From: CAZCAQ01 sp964496905
Lineage (GTDB): Bacteria; Patescibacteriota; WWE3; UBA101185; UBA10185
NCBI GenBank assembly: GCA_964496905.1
Contig: CAZCAQ010000001.1
Location: 1 to 64,000, forward strand
Reading direction: 5' to 3'
DNA: 64,000 bases
In this document: positions 16,992 through 24,842 of the stretch, in pieces
Position numbering within the stretch: position 1 is the stretch's first letter
How the letters are laid out: each line of letters begins with the position of its first letter
Notes under the pieces: model-generated
Seen by the model: only the letters and a program-made list of their open reading frames with translations
What the model was told of the DNA's origin: nothing
Database searches by the model: none
Position numbers and translations under genes: made by a program

Positions 16992-18159
16992 TTTTTAAAC
17001 TAGCCTTCCACACTTTTGTTAAATGGGCGTGCCTGCGCCTTTTTTCTTTAAGCGAAATATCATCTTTGTAAAATTTTTCGGCTGGTGTGCCTTTGCGTGG
17101 CGAATACATTGATATAAATGCTACTCTAAATTGTACCAGTTCAAAAAGTTTACACGTGTTTTGGAACTGTTCCTCGGTTTCTCCGGGAAATCCAACAATT
17201 ATGTCGGTGCCAAGTTCAAGCTGTGGCTTAACTTTGCGAATTTTTTCGACCAAAGCAACAAAGTCTTCTACAGTGTGCCTTCTATTCATTTTTTTGAGCA
17301 TTTCATTGTCGCCCGACTGAACTGCCATATGTAAGTAATTTGAGATTTTCGGGAGCGTAAGTGTGCTAATTAAATCCTGCGTAAAATCAAACGGGTTTGA
17401 CGACAAAAAATCGATTTTTTCAATTTGAGGTATTTCGTGAATGTCCCGCAGCAATTGAGCAAATGGCAATTTATGTTTACTTCCCGTGCGAATTTCAAAT
17501 TTTTTGGATGTTTCAAGCCCCCACGAATTTACGTTTTGCCCACACAAAGTTACATGAGTTACGCCTCGCAATGCGTGGTGGCTAATTTCACGCAAAATTT
17601 CTTCCTTAGGGCGAGAAATTTCTTTGCCACGAGCATAAGGAACTACACAAAAAGTACAAAAGTTGTCGCAACCGTAAGAAATGTTCACAAACGCCTGAGT
17701 TTTGGTTTCTGGTTTTGTTAAAACTTGAGAGCCATCAAGCTTAGAAATGGCCCATTCGTCCAAAATTTGGTTCTTTGCCAAAATTGCCGGGATCTCGCTA
17801 ATTTGCGACGGATTTATATAAGTATCGACCCAAGGAGTTTTTTTGCGAAGTTCCTCAAAATCGTATCTCTGGCGCTCTCCTGTTACTGAACCTACCATAC
17901 AACCTGCCAGAATAATAAAAGGCTTTTTTCCACCTTCAGCTTGGTGCTTTTTTAGCTCTTTACCAAGCCCATACGCCTTATCCTCGCTCTTTTGACGCAC
18001 AGAGCATGTATTTATCAAATATACGGAAGCCTTCATAGCATCGGGTTGTGGCTCAAAACCTAAGGCCTCTAAAACACCAGCCATGTAATTAGAATCCGCC
18101 ATGTTTGCCTGACAGCCGTATGTTTTTATGTGGTATGTTTTTGGGGTAAAACCTTTCAT
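16984..18159 (-). CDS. miaB: tRNA methylthiotransferase MiaB, without TRAM domain
   Basis: A radical SAM enzyme that adds a methylthio group to i6A37 in tRNA. The auxiliary-cluster cysteines are C16, C52 and C87; the radical SAM CxxxCxxC is CDNFCTFC with C164, C168 and C171 (numbered from the ATG at 18159). The protein ends after about 391 residues, just past the radical SAM barrel, so the C-terminal TRAM domain for RNA binding is missing. I chose 18159 over an upstream ATG at 18201 because a TATAAT box at 18173-18178 lies between them. The stop overlaps the start of the MFS gene. Confidence 0.93.
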   Translation of the reverse strand: MKGFTPKTYHIKTYGCQANMADSNYMAGVLEALGFEPQPDAMKASVYLINTCSVRQKSEDKAYGLGKELKKHQAEGGKKPFIILAGCMVGSVTGERQRYDFEELRKKTPWVDTYINPSQISEIPAILAKNQILDEWAISKLDGSQVLTKPETKTQAFVNISYGCDNFCTFCVVPYARGKEISRPKEEILREISHHALRGVTHVTLCGQNVNSWGLETSKKFEIRTGSKHKLPFAQLLRDIHEIPQIEKIDFLSSNPFDFTQDLISTLTLPKISNYLHMAVQSGDNEMLKKMNRRHTVEDFVALVEKIRKVKPQLELGTDIIVGFPGETEEQFQNTCKLFELVQFRVAFISMYSPRKGTPAEKFYKDDISLKEKRRRHAHLTKVWKASLKNA

Positions 18160-18172
18160 AGTGACAAGTGGG

Positions 18173-18201
18173 ATTATACTTCCAAACACAAAGCACTTCA
18201 A
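18173..18201 (-). promoter_or_regulatory. Promoter of the miaB-MFS-miaA unit
   Basis: On the minus strand TTGAAG (18196-18201), a 17-bp spacer and TATAAT (18173-18178). The predicted transcript starts about 6 nt before the ATG at 18159. Confidence 0.7.
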
Positions 18202-18220
18202 ACCCTCCTAAATTTTGGCA

Positions 18221-18249
18221 TTGACATTACCCATAAACCTTGATAACAT
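18221..18249 (+). promoter_or_regulatory. Promoter of the acylphosphatase-like gene
   Basis: TTGACA at 18221-18226, a 17-bp spacer and TAACAT at 18244-18249. A leader of about 20 nt follows. Confidence 0.7.
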
Positions 18250-18276
18250 AATCAGTCCCACTAAAATCGGACAATT

Positions 18277-18522
18277 ATGAAAAATAATAAATTACACATA
18301 AAAGTCAAAAGACGAACAAAAAACCCATTCTACCCTGTTTTTGCTCGCTTTACGGCCAAAAGATTAGGGCTAAAAACCCATAAGATTGCCAATAACGACG
18401 GCAGACTTGAAATGATCTTTGAGGGCAAAAATCCAGAACTTTGGAAAATGATAGAAAAATGCAAAAAAGGCGTTGTATTCTCCTACGTTGAAGAAGTTCA
18501 CTTTGAGTTCGTCAAAGCTTAA
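18277..18522 (+). CDS. Acylphosphatase-like small protein
   Basis: An 81-residue protein whose pattern follows acylphosphatase. The stretch PVFARFTAKRLGL (about 20-32) matches the family's GVFFR...A..LGL helix with a candidate catalytic Arg, and IANNDGRLEMIFEG (about 37-50) matches the V.N..DG.V....G strand with the candidate Asn. The length fits (about 90 is usual). The phosphate loop before the Arg (KRRTKNPFY) is not canonical, so activity is uncertain. The family hydrolyses carboxyl-phosphate bonds. The gene is alone behind a good promoter, with no clear Shine-Dalgarno site. Confidence 0.6.
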   Translation: MKNNKLHIKVKRRTKNPFYPVFARFTAKRLGLKTHKIANNDGRLEMIFEGKNPELWKMIEKCKKGVVFSYVEEVHFEFVKA

Positions 18523-18540
18523 AATCCCGATTAAAACTGC

Positions 18541-19356
18541 TCATACTATATCCGTAGAACCGGTTTGAACCGGGTTTTCAGTTTGGGTGGAATCTTCTTT
18601 AGGCAAGTCAGGAATCGTTTCATACAAAGCTTCATATTCACGAGTAAGCGCATCTGCCTCCATCATAGCCTCTTCGGGAGTTTTATCTACATTATAAGGA
18701 AGGGTGGAAAAATCGCTTTCATGAAACAAAACAGTATCTGGATATAATTGTGTGTTAATTTCCCAACTTGGATCGTAAATAGCAATTGTGTCCATTGCCG
18801 CTCTACGTGCAGCTTCAATTCCTGGGAGAGAGTCTTCAAAAACTAAACACTGATTGTTTGTAACACCAAAGTGCTTAGCAATCGAGTTATATATTTCTGG
18901 ATTCGGCTTGCGCTTTGCCACCATATCTCCTGTAACAACATAATCAAAAATTTTATCTATGCCAAGCATAGCCATCATTTTTTCCGCAACATGTTTGTCG
19001 GTGTTTGTAGCAAGAACCAATGTTTTTCCAAGCTCTCGTAATTTTGCGGCAAGTTCAAAAAAACCATCTCTAATGTAAAAATCGTCTGCTGTTTCAATAA
19101 GTTTTAAAAATGAATCGTTAGCGTATTTTACTAATTCGGCAAGCGGAATTTGGGACGGATTACCTTCGCGGTCAATTATGAGCTTGAGCCGTTCACCAAT
19201 ATAAGCACCACTTCCATGTTTTGAGTATTCACTTACAACACCAACGCGACCTAAAACGTCAAGCAACGCCAAATCCCAATATTTAATTGTGTCAACCAAG
19301 GTTCCATCTAAGTCAAAAATAATGACTTTTTTATTTATAAAATGTTGTTTATACAT
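18541..19356 (-). CDS. HAD-superfamily hydrolase
   Basis: A 271-residue HAD phosphatase of the beta-phosphoglucomutase/Gph group. Motif I is FDLDGTLVDT with D15 and D17, motif II is the ATNTD strand (about 117-121), motif III Lys is in KRKPNPEIY, and motif IV is VFEDSLPGIEAA. A helical cap is inserted after motif I. About 50 extra residues at the C terminus are acidic and Thr/Pro-rich with no known domain. Its ATG overlaps the TAA stop of a small membrane-protein gene (TAATG), which implies coupled translation. Confidence 0.88.
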   Translation of the reverse strand: MYKQHFINKKVIIFDLDGTLVDTIKYWDLALLDVLGRVGVVSEYSKHGSGAYIGERLKLIIDREGNPSQIPLAELVKYANDSFLKLIETADDFYIRDGFFELAAKLRELGKTLVLATNTDKHVAEKMMAMLGIDKIFDYVVTGDMVAKRKPNPEIYNSIAKHFGVTNNQCLVFEDSLPGIEAARRAAMDTIAIYDPSWEINTQLYPDTVLFHESDFSTLPYNVDKTPEEAMMEADALTREYEALYETIPDLPKEDSTQTENPVQTGSTDIV

Positions 19357-19529
19357 TAGAGTCTTAAAGATCTTTTGCTAAATCTGGTACGAAATAGTAA
19401 ATATAAAAAAACAGGTACACCTAATAGCGTATTTAGCGGAATCCAAATAAAAGATTCTTCGGAATATAAATATATATAGATAGCGTAGGCTAAGCCTAAA
19501 AACAGATAAAAATATAAAAATCCTTCCAT
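19356..19529 (-). CDS. Small two-helix membrane protein (57 aa)
   Basis: I translated this short frame by hand: an ATG at 19527-19529 and a TAA at 19356-19358. The protein begins MEGFLYFYLFLGLAYAIYIY and has two hydrophobic segments (about 4-22 and 28-46) separated by a short acidic turn, then a basic tail with several Arg and Lys. Its stop overlaps the start of the HAD hydrolase gene (TAATG). No family is recognised. The coupling, the clean hydrophobic pattern and the lack of any other gene here support a real gene. Confidence 0.6.
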   Translation of the reverse strand: MEGFLYFYLFLGLAYAIYIYLYSEESFIWIPLNTLLGVPVFLYLLFRTRFSKRSLRL

Positions 19530-19570
19530 GCAACAAGGTTATCAAAGTATGCGCACACCGTCAAAGATGG

Positions 19571-19576
19571 TAAAAT
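19571..19576 (+). promoter_or_regulatory. -10 box, leaderless start of the zinc-ribbon gene
   Basis: TAAAAT, 6 nt before the ATG at 19583. It argues for that ATG over the TTG at 19577. Confidence 0.5.
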
Positions 19577-19582
19577 TTGTTA

Positions 19583-19801
19583 ATGGAAGAAAATACCACC
19601 CAAAATAAAGAAGTAAAATTTTTATGTCCAAATTGTGGCGAAATTAGTAGCGACGATGTGGCATTTTTGTGCAATCACTGTAAGCAAGATGAAGTTGTTT
19701 TGCACGACGGATTATACTTATGTCCTGCATGCCTAATGCCTGGTGAAAATTTTGAATGCATGATTTGCGAGTCCAAAGACGTTAAAATGATTAAAAAGTA
19801 G
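19583..19801 (+). CDS. Small protein with two zinc ribbons
   Basis: A 72-residue protein with four CxxC knuckles: CPNC, CNHC, CPAC and CMIC. They form two likely four-Cys zinc sites in tandem, as in rubredoxin-like or zinc-ribbon proteins. There is no further domain, so a role in nucleic-acid or protein binding is only an inference. The start is the ATG at 19583 because a TAAAAT box lies just upstream. The last 11 bp overlap the end of ruvX tail to tail. Confidence 0.7.
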   Translation: MEENTTQNKEVKFLCPNCGEISSDDVAFLCNHCKQDEVVLHDGLYLCPACLMPGENFECMICESKDVKMIKK

Positions 19802-20255
19802 CGCTATGCTGTTGGTAATACTCTTTTAATATTAAAGCGGCAGCTATATCGTCATTTACGTTTGATTTACTTCGTGAAACTCCAGCAGATAGTAAATAAC
19901 CATTGGCGTCTGAACTTGTGCCAAATTCGTTAACAAACTCAACAGGAATTTTTATGTAATGCTTAAGTAGCTTTACAAAAGACCTAACTTTATGAGATTG
20001 CTGAGTCTCTTTAGAATTCTCGGATAAAGGTAAACCAATTACAATCTTGTTTACACGATTTTTTACAGCTATATCTCCAATTTGTTTTATGGCAGTTTGG
20101 ACATCACTCGTTTTAATTACATCTATTGGCATGGCATTACCATCGCGACCAAATGCTACACCAATTTTGGCTTCGCCATAGTCAATCCCTAACAAAACTT
20201 CTTCGTGCTTTTTTGGAGGATTTATAATTTGTCTTTTTATAATTTCTTCTGCCAT
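19791..20255 (-). CDS. ruvX: Putative Holliday junction resolvase / YqgF nuclease
   Basis: An RNase H-fold protein of 154 residues, the RuvX/YqgF family, linked to pre-16S rRNA processing and to Holliday junction resolution. The first catalytic Asp lies in LLGIDYGEAKIGVAF (about 21-35). IVIGLPLSENSKETQQSHKVRSF (about 70-92) is the usual second block, and NVNDDIAAALIL holds the final Asp pair. It starts 2 nt after the stop of the baseplate-J-like gene and is therefore co-transcribed with it. Confidence 0.9.
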   Translation of the reverse strand: MAEEIIKRQIINPPKKHEEVLLGIDYGEAKIGVAFGRDGNAMPIDVIKTSDVQTAIKQIGDIAVKNRVNKIVIGLPLSENSKETQQSHKVRSFVKLLKHYIKIPVEFVNEFGTSSDANGYLLSAGVSRSKSNVNDDIAAALILKEYYQQHSATF

Positions 20256-20257
20256 TT

Positions 20258-21832
20258 TTAGTCGCCTAGCTGTACATCTAAATTTATATTAGAAATATCA
20301 TTTGGAACTCGTTGAAAAAATGCTAGTGGAAGTGCATTTTCTAAGTTTATTCCATAGGTTTTAATGTTCCGAATTGCTCCAAGGATTTTTTCAGCCTCTT
20401 TTAGGCTTTTACCGGCTAACTCGTTTTTTAATGTTTCTTCGTCAATATTTGGAATTACATATGTTTTTAGGGTAATTTGAAGATCGGCCTCAGTTGAGTC
20501 TAAAACTGAATTGTCGGAATCTCCAAGAATTTCTACTTTTACATCTCGTTCTTCTGATGAAAGCTTAAATCCATCCGGAACAAATTTATCTACCAATTTG
20601 TCGACCAAGGCATTTAACTCCGTTTTTGAATAAAACAGGCCTTTGGACTCCGCAGTCTGTGTCAGTTCTAATTCATCTGTTTTTTCATTTTCTTTGTGCG
20701 AATACTGCTCTGATACTAAAGCCGTTTCAACTGACCCTGTTATAAACTTTTCGTTTGAGGTTTCTTTTGCTTTAAGAGCAGCTTCACTTTTCTCCAAGAT
20801 TTTTGGAGTCATCTCGCTTTTAAGTTTTTCAATATCTTCTTTGGCTACTACTTTTACTTTTTTGCTGATACCACCTTCGATTTTTTCTTCTGTTCGGGCG
20901 TATAATTCGTCATCATCATAATCTGCTACAAACATTTCCTCACCTTTATCTATGTTGTATACCGAACCAAATTCTGCCGATTCAATTCCTACAGTTTTTT
21001 CCCCAGCTTTGTATTTAGTAATACCCTCAGGATCTGCAGGATCGGCTGGAAGCTCTGTTTCGGCAGGTATTGTTACTTCGGATGTGGTTTTGTATAGTAA
21101 ATCCTTAGGATCATCATCAAATTTTAATTGAGTGCCTTTTTTTAGTTTAATTTCTTCATCGGTTTTATTGTAAAGTCGTACATCACCTTTTGCGGGTTCA
21201 CCTTCCAAAGTTTCCCCAGTGGTTTCAATAGTAGCAGTTTCAGTTACGGTGGCAGATTTAGTGTTTCCGTTTAGTGTTTTTGCACTTTCACTCGTACTTG
21301 CCGTTGCAGAAACATTAATTGGAAAACTTTTAATTAAAGGCTGAGATTTAACTACAATTGTAATATTTGCAATGGGCTTAGAATTAACAAAGTAAGCTCC
21401 AGCTCCTCCTGTTAACATTAAAAACAAAAGCAAAGGTATAATAATTTTAAGTTTTCCTAATGCAGGCGTGCGCACATACTTAAAAGGATTTGGAAACGTG
21501 GGTAAAAATTTAAGATGGCGCCCTGAGCGTAGCGACGAAGTAGTTTCAAACTGATCATCCAGCGCCACTCGTTTTGTTAAGTAACCGGAATTTTCCTCTT
21601 CCTCGTTACTCATTATTGAAATTAAAGTTTTTCCAACGGGATCGATCGTGTGAAAATGAAGACTTTTGTTAAAATCGGCAGCTTTGCGTTCTAGCAGCTT
21701 GAGATTTGTAATATTATCTAAAACAATAGATCCTTCAGGTATTTCAACTTCGATTGACGCACCATCGACTTGTTTGATTTTATCAAGTGCAGCCACCACA
21801 TCGTCATTTATGTCTAGTACAATTTTGTTCAT
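20258..21832 (-). CDS. Single-pass membrane protein with baseplate-J-like region
   Basis: A 524-residue protein with a cytoplasmic N terminus (1-127), one membrane helix (about 128-149) and a large extracellular part. The segment from about 210 to 330 (GDVRLYNKTDEEIKLKKGTQ, then repeated strand-turn blocks) resembles the baseplate J/gp47 domain found in many CPR proteins. The C-terminal third alternates helix and strand, with no known motif. It lies 4 nt after the PilM/FtsA-like gene and 2 nt before ruvX. The pairing with an actin-like ATPase suggests an envelope-spanning assembly, but function is unknown. Confidence 0.65.
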   Translation of the reverse strand: MNKIVLDINDDVVAALDKIKQVDGASIEVEIPEGSIVLDNITNLKLLERKAADFNKSLHFHTIDPVGKTLISIMSNEEEENSGYLTKRVALDDQFETTSSLRSGRHLKFLPTFPNPFKYVRTPALGKLKIIIPLLLFLMLTGGAGAYFVNSKPIANITIVVKSQPLIKSFPINVSATASTSESAKTLNGNTKSATVTETATIETTGETLEGEPAKGDVRLYNKTDEEIKLKKGTQLKFDDDPKDLLYKTTSEVTIPAETELPADPADPEGITKYKAGEKTVGIESAEFGSVYNIDKGEEMFVADYDDDELYARTEEKIEGGISKKVKVVAKEDIEKLKSEMTPKILEKSEAALKAKETSNEKFITGSVETALVSEQYSHKENEKTDELELTQTAESKGLFYSKTELNALVDKLVDKFVPDGFKLSSEERDVKVEILGDSDNSVLDSTEADLQITLKTYVIPNIDEETLKNELAGKSLKEAEKILGAIRNIKTYGINLENALPLAFFQRVPNDISNINLDVQLGD

Positions 21833-21836
21833 TTAG

Positions 21837-22934
21837 TTAATTTACCATGTCATTTAAAAAAATATATACTTCCAGAGCCGAAAGCATTGGAGCTAATTCA
21901 GGGCCTATACACTTTCCAGTTGTATCGTTTATGTTAATAAAATCTTCACACAAAACTTTTGTAAACTCTGGGGGTGCTTTAAANNNNNNNNNNNNNNNNN
22001 NNNNNNNNNNNNNNNNNNNNNNNNNNNNNNNNNNNNNNNNNNNNNNNNNNNNNNNNNNNNNNNNNNNNNNNNNNNNNNNNNNNGCCTCGCGCCTTGAGAG
22101 ATTAGCGCGTGAAGCAATGGCACGTACAAAATGCTCTCCACCTAGTGACATGCTTTTTGTTCCAACAAGACCTCCGCCAAAAACTACACCTACCTCGGTA
22201 AAGTCGCTACCCATGTTAATTAATACGCCATCAAAAAATTGGCCTTTTAGGCGTTTTAAAATAAGCGAAAGCGAGAATAATTCAGGGCTTATTCCAATTA
22301 TTTTAAATCCGGCTTTTTTGCAAACTTTTTCAAACAAATTTATGTTAAACGACGGCGTATACGAAGAAAAAACGGCGGTTTCAATTTCTGTAGCATGTTT
22401 GCCTATTAAATCAGTTGTAATAGAACCGTCTAGCTTGGAATACACATCGTTTGAAATTATCATTTCCATTGGCACATCTACATTTCCGGTCGCTTTCATA
22501 AAGGAAGTTGCCGCATTCTCAAGCGAAGACATTTGGACCGTCTTGTACATTTGATCAATTTCTTTCTTTTTTATAGGGTGGGTCTCATCATGCGAAACTT
22601 TAACTGTGGTTATGTTTCCGATTGAAAGCTCCCCATTTATTGTAAAAAGAACCTCCCCGGAAAAATTGGTCATGTCCTTTGCCGAATCCAAAACGGCACT
22701 TTTTACTGCAAAAGTAACGTTTTCAATGTCGATAATCAAACCAGCCCGAACTTGCCCTATTTCTAGTGGAACATGTGAAACGCCTAAAACGGTAAAAAGA
22801 AGATGGTTATCGTGATTTTCAGGCTTTGGGGGTTCAAACTCAAAAATTACACTTTTTATGTAATCGGATGAAATTTCCACTACAGCAAAATTCTTGGCTT
22901 TTGAGGATTTGCGTCTAAAAGGGAGTTTTGGCAT
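21837..22934 (-). CDS. PilM/FtsA-like actin-fold ATPase, interrupted by an assembly gap
   Basis: An ASKHA-fold protein related to PilM and FtsA. The N-terminal strand FAVVEISSDYIKSVIF (about 16-31 from the ATG at 22934) is phosphate-1-like. An SHS2-like insert follows (VLGVSHVPLEIGQVRAG...), and a second-lobe block reads NMGSDFTEVGVVFGGGLVGT followed by SLGGEHFVRAIASR. The C-terminal part is split by 100 Ns, so length is unknown; the frame happens to continue across the block. I use the ATG at 22934 because TATAAT lies 7 nt before it. Partners would be pilus proteins such as PilN, or the next gene, which carries a baseplate-J-like domain. Confidence 0.7.
   Translation of the reverse strand: MPKLPFRRKSSKAKNFAVVEISSDYIKSVIFEFEPPKPENHDNHLLFTVLGVSHVPLEIGQVRAGLIIDIENVTFAVKSAVLDSAKDMTNFSGEVLFTINGELSIGNITTVKVSHDETHPIKKKEIDQMYKTVQMSSLENAATSFMKATGNVDVPMEMIISNDVYSKLDGSITTDLIGKHATEIETAVFSSYTPSFNINLFEKVCKKAGFKIIGISPELFSLSLILKRLKGQFFDGVLINMGSDFTEVGVVFGGGLVGTKSMSLGGEHFVRAIASRANLSRREXXXXXXXXXXXXXXXXXXXXXXXXXXXXXXXXXXFKAPPEFTKVLCEDFININDTTGKCIGPELAPMLSALEVYIFLNDMVN
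21984..22083. other. Assembly gap of 100 N (true gap)
   Basis: Exactly 100 Ns, a standard placeholder. The flanks share no overlap, so the missing length is unknown. It removes part of the second lobe of the PilM/FtsA-like protein. Confidence 0.95.
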
Positions 22935-22941
22935 TAGAATC

Positions 22942-22947
22942 ATTATA
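22942..22947 (-). promoter_or_regulatory. -10 box of the PilM/FtsA-like operon
   Basis: TATAAT on the minus strand, 7 nt before the ATG at 22934. The more distal ATG at 22943 overlaps the box and is unlikely to be used. Confidence 0.55.
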
Positions 22948-23013
22948 TTAGATTAGTATGCTCGCGTAAAACGGTTGACATTGGCAAAATATAATGTGAA
23001 ATTAGCCTAAGCT

Positions 23014-24837
23014 ATGAAATCTCAAGAAATACTAGAAAAATACATAAAATTTTATCAGGATCGTGGGCACGCTTTAATTCCTAATGTGTCGTTGGTACCC
23101 GAAAACGACCCTACTCTATTGTATGTAAATTCGGGGATGTTCCCTTTGGTGCCATATTTGTCGGGACAATCGCATCCGGATGGAAAAAGGCTTGTGAATG
23201 TTCAAAGGTGCCTGCGTTTTGATGACCTTGAAAATGTAGGAAACACTAACAGGCACACGGTTGCATTTCACATGATTGGAAATTGGAGTTTGGGCGATTA
23301 TTTTAAAGAACAGCAACTTCCTTGGGCATACGAATTTTATGTAGAAGTTATGGGGCTAGATATTAACAAAATGTACGCAACGGTTTTTGCAGGGGACGCC
23401 GATGCGCCAAAAGATACCGAATCTATTGAGCTGATTAAAAGCATTTTTGCAAAATACGGAATTGAGGCACGCGAAAACGAACGCATTTTTGCATTAGGCA
23501 AAGAGTCGAATTGGTGGAAACGAGGAGAAGCAGTAGGAGAGCTTGGCGGACCTGATAGCGAAATCTTTTATTATATTGGCAGCGAGGGAAATGGCTTTGG
23601 CAAAAACCCCGACGACTATCAAGACGAATTCATCGAAATCGGCAACAGCGTTTTTATGCAATACAAAAAAACACAAACAGGCTGGGAAGAACTTACGCAA
23701 AAAAATGTCGACTTTGGAGGGGGACTGGAAAGACTAGCTTTAGCAGTTCAAGGAAAATCGGATATTTTTGAAACTGACAATTTTTGGCCAATAATTGAAA
23801 AGGTTCAGGAATTGACCAGACTGTCGTACTGGCCAGAAACAAAAAAGGCCATGGGTGTTTTAGCAGACCATATTAGAGCAAGCACTTGGTTGGTAATGGA
23901 CGGCATCACTCCTTCCAATAAGGATCAAGGATATGTATTACGACGACTTGTTCGACGTATGGTTCGATATGGAAATAAGGGGCTTGGTATGCAGACAGGG
24001 ACAATTTCACAAGAACTTGTTCCAATAGTTGCCGAAATGTTTGAGTGGATCTATCCACAAATTAAAACTAACCAAGAAAAAATTATACAAATCCTAAGCG
24101 AAGAGGAAATCAAATTTGCGAAAGTCTTGAAAACAGCAGAGAAAGAAGTACATAAGTTTTTGCAGTTACCAAATTTGAATGAGGCTGCTATTGCCGAGAA
24201 AGGCTTCTATGTATCTCAATCTACAGGGTATCCTCAGGAAATATTCCTTGATGATGTAAACGAAACATTTGAAGGCAAAATGGATGTGATACTTATTCAA
24301 GACGCTCTTAAAAAACTAAATGCAGAACATCAAGCAAAAAGCAGGGAGGGCGCTTCTCAAAAGTTTAAAGGCGGACTTGCGAGTCACGAAGAACAAATTG
24401 TTAAATATCACACAACAACCCACTTATTACATTGGGCGTTACGTGAGGTTTTGGGAACTTCAGTTCAACAAAAAGGAAGCAACATTACAGGTGAGCGCTT
24501 ACGATTTGATTTTTCATGCGATCATCAACCAGCACAAGCTGATATACAAAAAGTTACTGAGCTAATTAATGCAAAAATTGATTTAGGCTTGCCAGTAGAC
24601 ATGGTCCAGCTTCCTAAAGACCAAGCTGAGGCGACGGGAGCTTTGCATTTTTTTGGTGAAAAGTATGGCGAAACAGTAAATGTGTATTTTATTGGCGAAA
24701 ACCTAGAAACTGCATTTAGCAAAGAATTTTGTGGTGGACCTCATGTTAGTTCTTTGAGCGAATTGGATCATATCGAGATTTTTAAATGGAATTCGATTGG
24801 GAGCGGCACATACAGAGTATATGTTCGCAAACTTTAA
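23014..24837 (+). CDS. alaS: Alanyl-tRNA synthetase, short form without C-Ala domain
   Basis: Charges tRNA(Ala) and edits mischarged Ser or Gly. Class II motif 2 is near NRHTVAFHMIGNWSLGDYF (about 79-97) and motif 3 near GGGLERLALAV (about 235-245). The editing domain is complete in its zinc site: H466, H470 (HTTTH) and C573, H577 (CGGPH). The protein has 607 residues against about 870 usually, and stops right after the editing domain, so the C-Ala domain is missing. A TATAAT at 22990-22995 may drive it, 18 nt before the ATG. It ends 5 nt before the end of the converging membrane-ATPase gene. Confidence 0.95.
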   Translation: MKSQEILEKYIKFYQDRGHALIPNVSLVPENDPTLLYVNSGMFPLVPYLSGQSHPDGKRLVNVQRCLRFDDLENVGNTNRHTVAFHMIGNWSLGDYFKEQQLPWAYEFYVEVMGLDINKMYATVFAGDADAPKDTESIELIKSIFAKYGIEARENERIFALGKESNWWKRGEAVGELGGPDSEIFYYIGSEGNGFGKNPDDYQDEFIEIGNSVFMQYKKTQTGWEELTQKNVDFGGGLERLALAVQGKSDIFETDNFWPIIEKVQELTRLSYWPETKKAMGVLADHIRASTWLVMDGITPSNKDQGYVLRRLVRRMVRYGNKGLGMQTGTISQELVPIVAEMFEWIYPQIKTNQEKIIQILSEEEIKFAKVLKTAEKEVHKFLQLPNLNEAAIAEKGFYVSQSTGYPQEIFLDDVNETFEGKMDVILIQDALKKLNAEHQAKSREGASQKFKGGLASHEEQIVKYHTTTHLLHWALREVLGTSVQQKGSNITGERLRFDFSCDHQPAQADIQKVTELINAKIDLGLPVDMVQLPKDQAEATGALHFFGEKYGETVNVYFIGENLETAFSKEFCGGPHVSSLSELDHIEIFKWNSIGSGTYRVYVRKL

Positions 24838-24842
24838 AAGTC

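Noticed and set aside
22975..22995. TTGACA and TATAAT as one alaS promoter
   Set aside because: They are only 9 bp apart, too close for a sigma70 promoter; only the TATAAT is likely to matter.
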